Positions 60,600 through 64,000 of a DNA stretch of 64,000 nucleotides are shown here, in pieces. Both the position numbers and the translations under genes were made by a program. Position 1 is the stretch's first letter. Every line of letters begins with the position of its first letter. Origin of the DNA: Zingiber officinale. Its lineage: Eukaryota > Streptophyta > Magnoliopsida > Zingiberales > Zingiberaceae. Under the pieces are notes generated by a model that saw only the letters and a program-made list of their open reading frames with translations, was not told where the DNA came from and did not search any database. The stretch covers positions 132,542,532-132,606,531 of the forward strand of contig NC_055996.1 of assembly GCF_018446385.1 (NCBI RefSeq), in the 5' to 3' direction.

Positions 60600-61344
60600 G
60601 AGCAGTGGCGGGAAATCAAGGAGTTCGATTGAAAGAAACAAAAAATGTGATTCGATGGAGGGAAGGTAAAGACTTACTAGGAAGGTTGTTAGGATCGTCG
60701 GAGAAGACACAGGAGGCAGTGGCATTGATGCTCCTTCGCGAAGACGAAACCGCAACGAAGAAGAAAACGCTAAGTGCGGAAAACGGCAAAGCAAGCGTGC
60801 TTATAAGCCCTACGGCCGATATACCTCAGTCATCCGATCTAGCTTCATGAAAACCTAGATGAAGATCCGATCATTGATTTTGAAATGGCGCACGTCTCAG
60901 GATAGGTGAATATCCACCTGTCACATCAAGCATGCGGCGGTAGTAGTTGACACGTGGCATTCGATCATCGGACGCATTTAATGAGCTTAATTACAAAAGA
61001 TATGGTCTCGTGCTCGACCATAATAATCAAAGAATTTGCACTATCTTCAAGATATTTGGATGGCATCAGCATACTCTGCGCTCACTCGAGGAAAAGAATT
61101 TTTTCAAGTGTTCATACTCATCTTCCCGATCGGCGCAAGGAATGAGCCACAGGATTGAACCCTGCATCGGCATAATGAAGTCGAGCGACGTCGGCTATCA
61201 GTCCGATCCATGATTGCAGATCGGGCATAGTCCGATTGGACAATGGAGCATTCGGGCCGAGCGGACCTCAAATTCACTAAAAACACATTTTGTCCAGTCA
61301 ATTGAAGTTACAACCTCCTTCAACTAGAGTTAAATGAGAGCTTG
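60600..61344. mobile_element. Tat region between antisense ORF and 3' LTR
   Basis: Upstream region of the antisense ORF on the minus strand and the approach to the 3' LTR. Short frames only. No nested insertion detected. A purine-rich stretch (agagttaaatgagagctt) precedes the 3' LTR and may be the polypurine tract. Confidence 0.5.
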
Positions 61345-61993
61345 TGATGCGGTGATAAGAAGAGCTTACCTGGCGCAAGTCAATCGCCACGTTGAAGAAA
61401 AGACAAAGAGGTCAACACATAAGGGTGAGCAAGGTACAATCACTGTGGGTGCCTAGGTCGATCGGAGGGATTACTGTCTGGTCGGCCAGATGGTCGGCAG
61501 CCGATATTCTAATTAATCGACCCGCCGAATATGCCAGGAGCCAGTGTCGAACAGGCTTGTAATACGAGCCAATCGGGGCGTCCGGTCGGCTCTGGGTACA
61601 GCGTTGCCATTGTACTCATAAACGGACTGTCCGATCGGCGCAAGGAATAACACTACGTAGGAGGGAAAGACAATTAATAAGGGGAAGAAAAAGCAAAGGG
61701 GACATCTTCAGTTTGTCATTAAACCACAACATTAAATAAGGAAAGACGAAAGGTCATCTAGAAAGGTATAAAAAGGGTCTACAGGTATGAGGAGCAAGGC
61801 AATAAAAAGATTTCTGAGTTCTATGATTATCTACTTTCTTACTCTTCCCCTGTTTTAACTTGAGCGTCGGAGGGTCAACGCTAGGGACCCTTTTCCTGGT
61901 CTTGATTTTGTTTTGCAGGATCATCAAAGTCTTCTTCCTATCAGTGGCCACCTCATTCCCAACTTTCTAGCTTTCTTCATTCGAATAGGATCA
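61345..61993 (+). repeat. 3' LTR of the Tat element
   Basis: 649 bp, starting tgatgcggtgataagaagag and ending cgaataggatca, followed by gatcg, which matches the base pairs before the 5' LTR. Pairs with 30470-31161, with many substitutions and small length differences. Confidence 0.9.
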
Positions 61994-61998
61994 GATCG

Positions 61999-62945
61999 AA
62001 TTGCTAGTATAGTCCCACCAACTCTAACTCCCGAGAAGTACTCGGTCAATGTTTATGAGTGCAATCGGCAACTTGACTTTCACTCGACTTCTTTATTTAA
62101 ACTATATGCAACCAGGTGTCTAACACGTCCAATCAACTGAAACACTCGATCGAGATTGATACTTGACTTCATACTTCATTATTAATTACGAAATCAGTCT
62201 TTGAGGTCAGACCTATCTGAGACCTCGATCAAATGAGCCTCTGACTTAACATTCCATTCGTGCACAAGATTAGAACTCATGATCCGATCGGCTTAGAGGT
62301 CCGGTGGAATATTCTCTTATTCCAACTGATGATGACCAGCCTTGAATTTTAACTTTGACTTTAACTCTCAAAGTCAGTCAGTCTCTCCGACTTTGATCCT
62401 TTTAAATGGGCCACCTTAAACACCTATCAGGTGCCCAAAAAAAATAAATAAATTTATCTGTGTATTTTTTTTTAACCTTGATTCCGTACATTGCGATAAT
62501 GATAAATAATCTTTTTTATAATTTATTTATCAGATAATTTAGAATATAATTTATGTATATTTAAAGTTTAAATATTTAAATTATTAAAAAAATAAACCAC
62601 CTTAATAGGAATTTTCTCATGAAGCACTTGATATTTAATATATAAAAAATGAGTACATTTCAATCTAGGAGTTAACTCCACGATGATTAATTTTGCACAA
62701 TTAATCATTTTGAAATATATTTTAATCAATTGGAAGCTAGTAAGATAGAATTATTAGGGAAATATTTATAAATATCTTAGGATCTTTGAATTGACATGAT
62801 TTTACAGAAGTAATATTGAAACTCCTTTTTTACAAGTGCTTGCATTACTCAAAGATCAAAAGTAGTTGGGAAAAAAAATTGAATATATCTAACTCAAACT
62901 TTTAAACTCTTGATAATCTCTTTTACTTAGTTTGAATTATATATA
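61999..62945. other. Right flank of the Tat element
   Basis: Moderately mixed then AT-rich sequence. No gene, RNA or repeat family is recognised. The short frame at 61913-62140 crosses the LTR edge and is not a gene. Confidence 0.5.
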
Positions 62946-62959
62946 TATATATATGATTT

Positions 62960-63005
62960 TGATATACTGTGCGAAGTGCACAGTCCCGCGTCGTGCAGTA
63001 TATCA
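62960..63005. repeat. Short hairpin-forming sequence
   Basis: The 10 bp inverted repeat tgatatactg / cagtatatca encloses a GC-rich 26 bp centre (about 62970-62995) in otherwise AT-rich DNA. Could be the end of a small inverted-repeat element, but no partner end was identified. Confidence 0.5.
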
Positions 63006-63344
63006 TGATTTTTTTTATTTTGATTAAAAAAATAAATAAATATATTAATTTTGATTTAAAAAAATAAATAAAATGGGATATAGGCATCCTAATTGGGATA
63101 TAATTTTTTAGTTAATTTTTTTTTTAAGATTTTACTTCTAGGGTTTAGATTTTCCAATTGGATTATAGTATTTAGTTAAAAAAATTAAAAATAAAATAAA
63201 TTTAAGTATTTACGGAGTATTGTAATATGTTAAGGGGATATCGTCACGTATTAGCTACTTATATAAAGAAATATTATTTTTTTTTAATTAAAATGTCTGT
63301 GTTTTGCTATTTTTTTTAATTTTGAATAAAAAAAATAATTAATT

Positions 63345-63625
63345 TTTTTTTAGATTTTATTTCTAGGGTGCAGGCTTTGGGTTATAGTATCAAATTTATT
63401 TTTGTTTTAAGATTTTACCTCTATGGTTCAGGCTTTGGGTTATAGTATTAAAGCTATTTTTTTTTTTAGAATTTACCTCTAGGGTTCAGGCTTTGGGTTA
63501 TAGTATCAAAGCGATTTTTTTTTTTAGATTTTACCTCTAGGGTTCAGACTTTGGGTTATAGTATCAAAGTTATGTTTTTTAGATTTTACTTCTAGGGTTC
63601 AGGCTTCCCAATTAGATTATAATGT
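63345..63625. repeat. Tandem repeat of about 58 bp
   Basis: Five units, each holding tagattttacctctagggtt, caggctttgggttatagtat and caaag followed by a T run. A related single unit lies at about 63115-63175. The sequences after that unit (to 63290) and after the last unit (to 63745) also match each other (gagtattgtaatatgtt, atataaggaaatatt-like words), so the whole segment seems to have been duplicated. Confidence 0.8.
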
Positions 63626-64000
63626 TTGGTTTTAAAAAAAATTAAAATAAAATTAATTTAAGGATTTATTGAGTATTGTAATATGTTGAGAGAATATGTT
63701 AATGTATTAAAAATTTATATAAGGAAATATTAATTTTTTTAATTAATTTTTTTAATTTAAAATATTTAAAAAATTAAAAAAAAAAACTATTAATTGATCT
63801 CCTACACAACACGCACAAATAATCAGTATTCTTAGAATTATTTCTTATTGAAGGAAAAAAATTTTACAATACATCATAAATGAGACTAAAATATTAGACG
63901 AGTAATAATATCTTTTATATTTAAAAAGAATAAGTAACGATTATAAAAGATCCGTCTTATTATCTTTTGTAAATACACGAAATTAGTAAAATCTTTCTTG
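63626..64000. other. AT-rich end of window
   Basis: The first part repeats 63175-63290. The rest is AT-rich with no gene or recognised repeat. Confidence 0.5.

Larger units (their letters stand above)
52600..60600 (-). mobile_element. Antisense ORF region of the Tat element
   Basis: On the minus strand, between integrase and the 3' LTR, lie fossil coding pieces at about 60600-60203, 55681-54733, 54700-54020 and 52950-52700, separated by later insertions. The first pieces resemble the plant 'putative gypsy type transposon' domain (stretches SSYQIGLPLAFDHLNEPPPG, HWKEYYFFVRFPERSDFPTR). The later pieces are a long coiled coil (EDLEIKIKEFKVLDENLKEA). Extra antisense ORFs at this position are a known trait of Tat-lineage elements, and their function is unknown. 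Broken by two insertions and internal decay. Confidence 0.8.
30470..61993 (+). mobile_element. Tat-lineage Ty3/gypsy element with nested insertions
   Basis: An LTR retrotransposon bounded by LTRs at 30470-31161 and 61345-61993 and by a perfect 5 bp target duplication gatcg (30465-30469, 61994-61998). The order of parts is gag, protease, RT, RNase H, integrase, 37 bp minisatellite, antisense ORF region, 3' LTR. RNase H before integrase, the primer-site area and the antisense ORF fit the Tat group (Retand/Ogre relatives). It holds five primary insertions totalling about 21 kb, so the element itself is about 10.5 kb. Its LTRs differ at roughly one site in six by eye, suggesting it is among the oldest insertions here. 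It is broken in many places. Confidence 0.92.

Overview
This window is nuclear DNA of a flowering plant. The genes have introns, GC-rich single-exon genes sit in AT-rich flanks, and the repeats are typical plant families (Ty3/gypsy Tat, Ty1/copia, TRIM, CACTA, hAT and Mutator-like elements, tRNA-derived SINEs). The GC-rich coding style of the DUF247 and J-protein genes suggests a monocot. A Zingiberales species (ginger or banana relatives) is only my guess from the look of the long terminal repeats.

Host genes, left to right: a DUF247 membrane protein gene (897-2324, minus); a truncated relic of an SFT2 gene (from 4155); a second intact DUF247 gene (11593-13014, minus); a complete four-exon SFT2-like Golgi transport gene (14525-24769, plus); a six-exon RAB2/RABB1 small GTPase gene (26050-28848, plus); and a small chloroplast-type J-protein gene (29110-29538, minus). 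SFT2 and RAB2 both act in vesicle traffic at the ER/Golgi, but nothing shows that their proximity matters. The two DUF247 genes and the SFT2 head come from a tandem segmental duplication (block A about 690-6345, block B about 11393-15535). The two blocks are now separated by about 5 kb of retroelement debris. Block A lost most of SFT2 and gained a Mutator-like element.

Mobile DNA inside host genes: SFT2 intron 2 carries a 7.9 kb copia element on the opposite strand, itself holding a SINE. RAB2 intron 2 carries a 565 bp hAT-type MITE.

The right half (30470-61993) is one very old Tat-lineage gypsy element, bounded by divergent LTRs and a 5 bp target duplication, swollen to 31.5 kb by nested insertions. 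Five primary insertions can be cut out with exact target duplications or near-exact ones: a 10.1 kb LTR-type block (31791-41905), a 2.0 kb solo LTR, a 3.3 kb CACTA transposon, a 1.06 kb copia solo LTR, and a 4.5 kb solo LTR. The 10.1 kb block holds a copia element (32559-37382), a SINE, a MITE-like element and a young TRIM. The copia element has another LTR inserted in its own 5' LTR. The 4.5 kb solo LTR holds a further 2.6 kb LTR. The Tat element also has an antisense ORF region between pol and the 3' LTR and a 37 bp minisatellite after integrase. A second Tat relic at 7690-9780 has the same minisatellite.

The last 2 kb are AT-rich with a local tandem repeat. I saw no rRNA, tRNA or CRISPR loci. 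All of this was read by eye without database searches.
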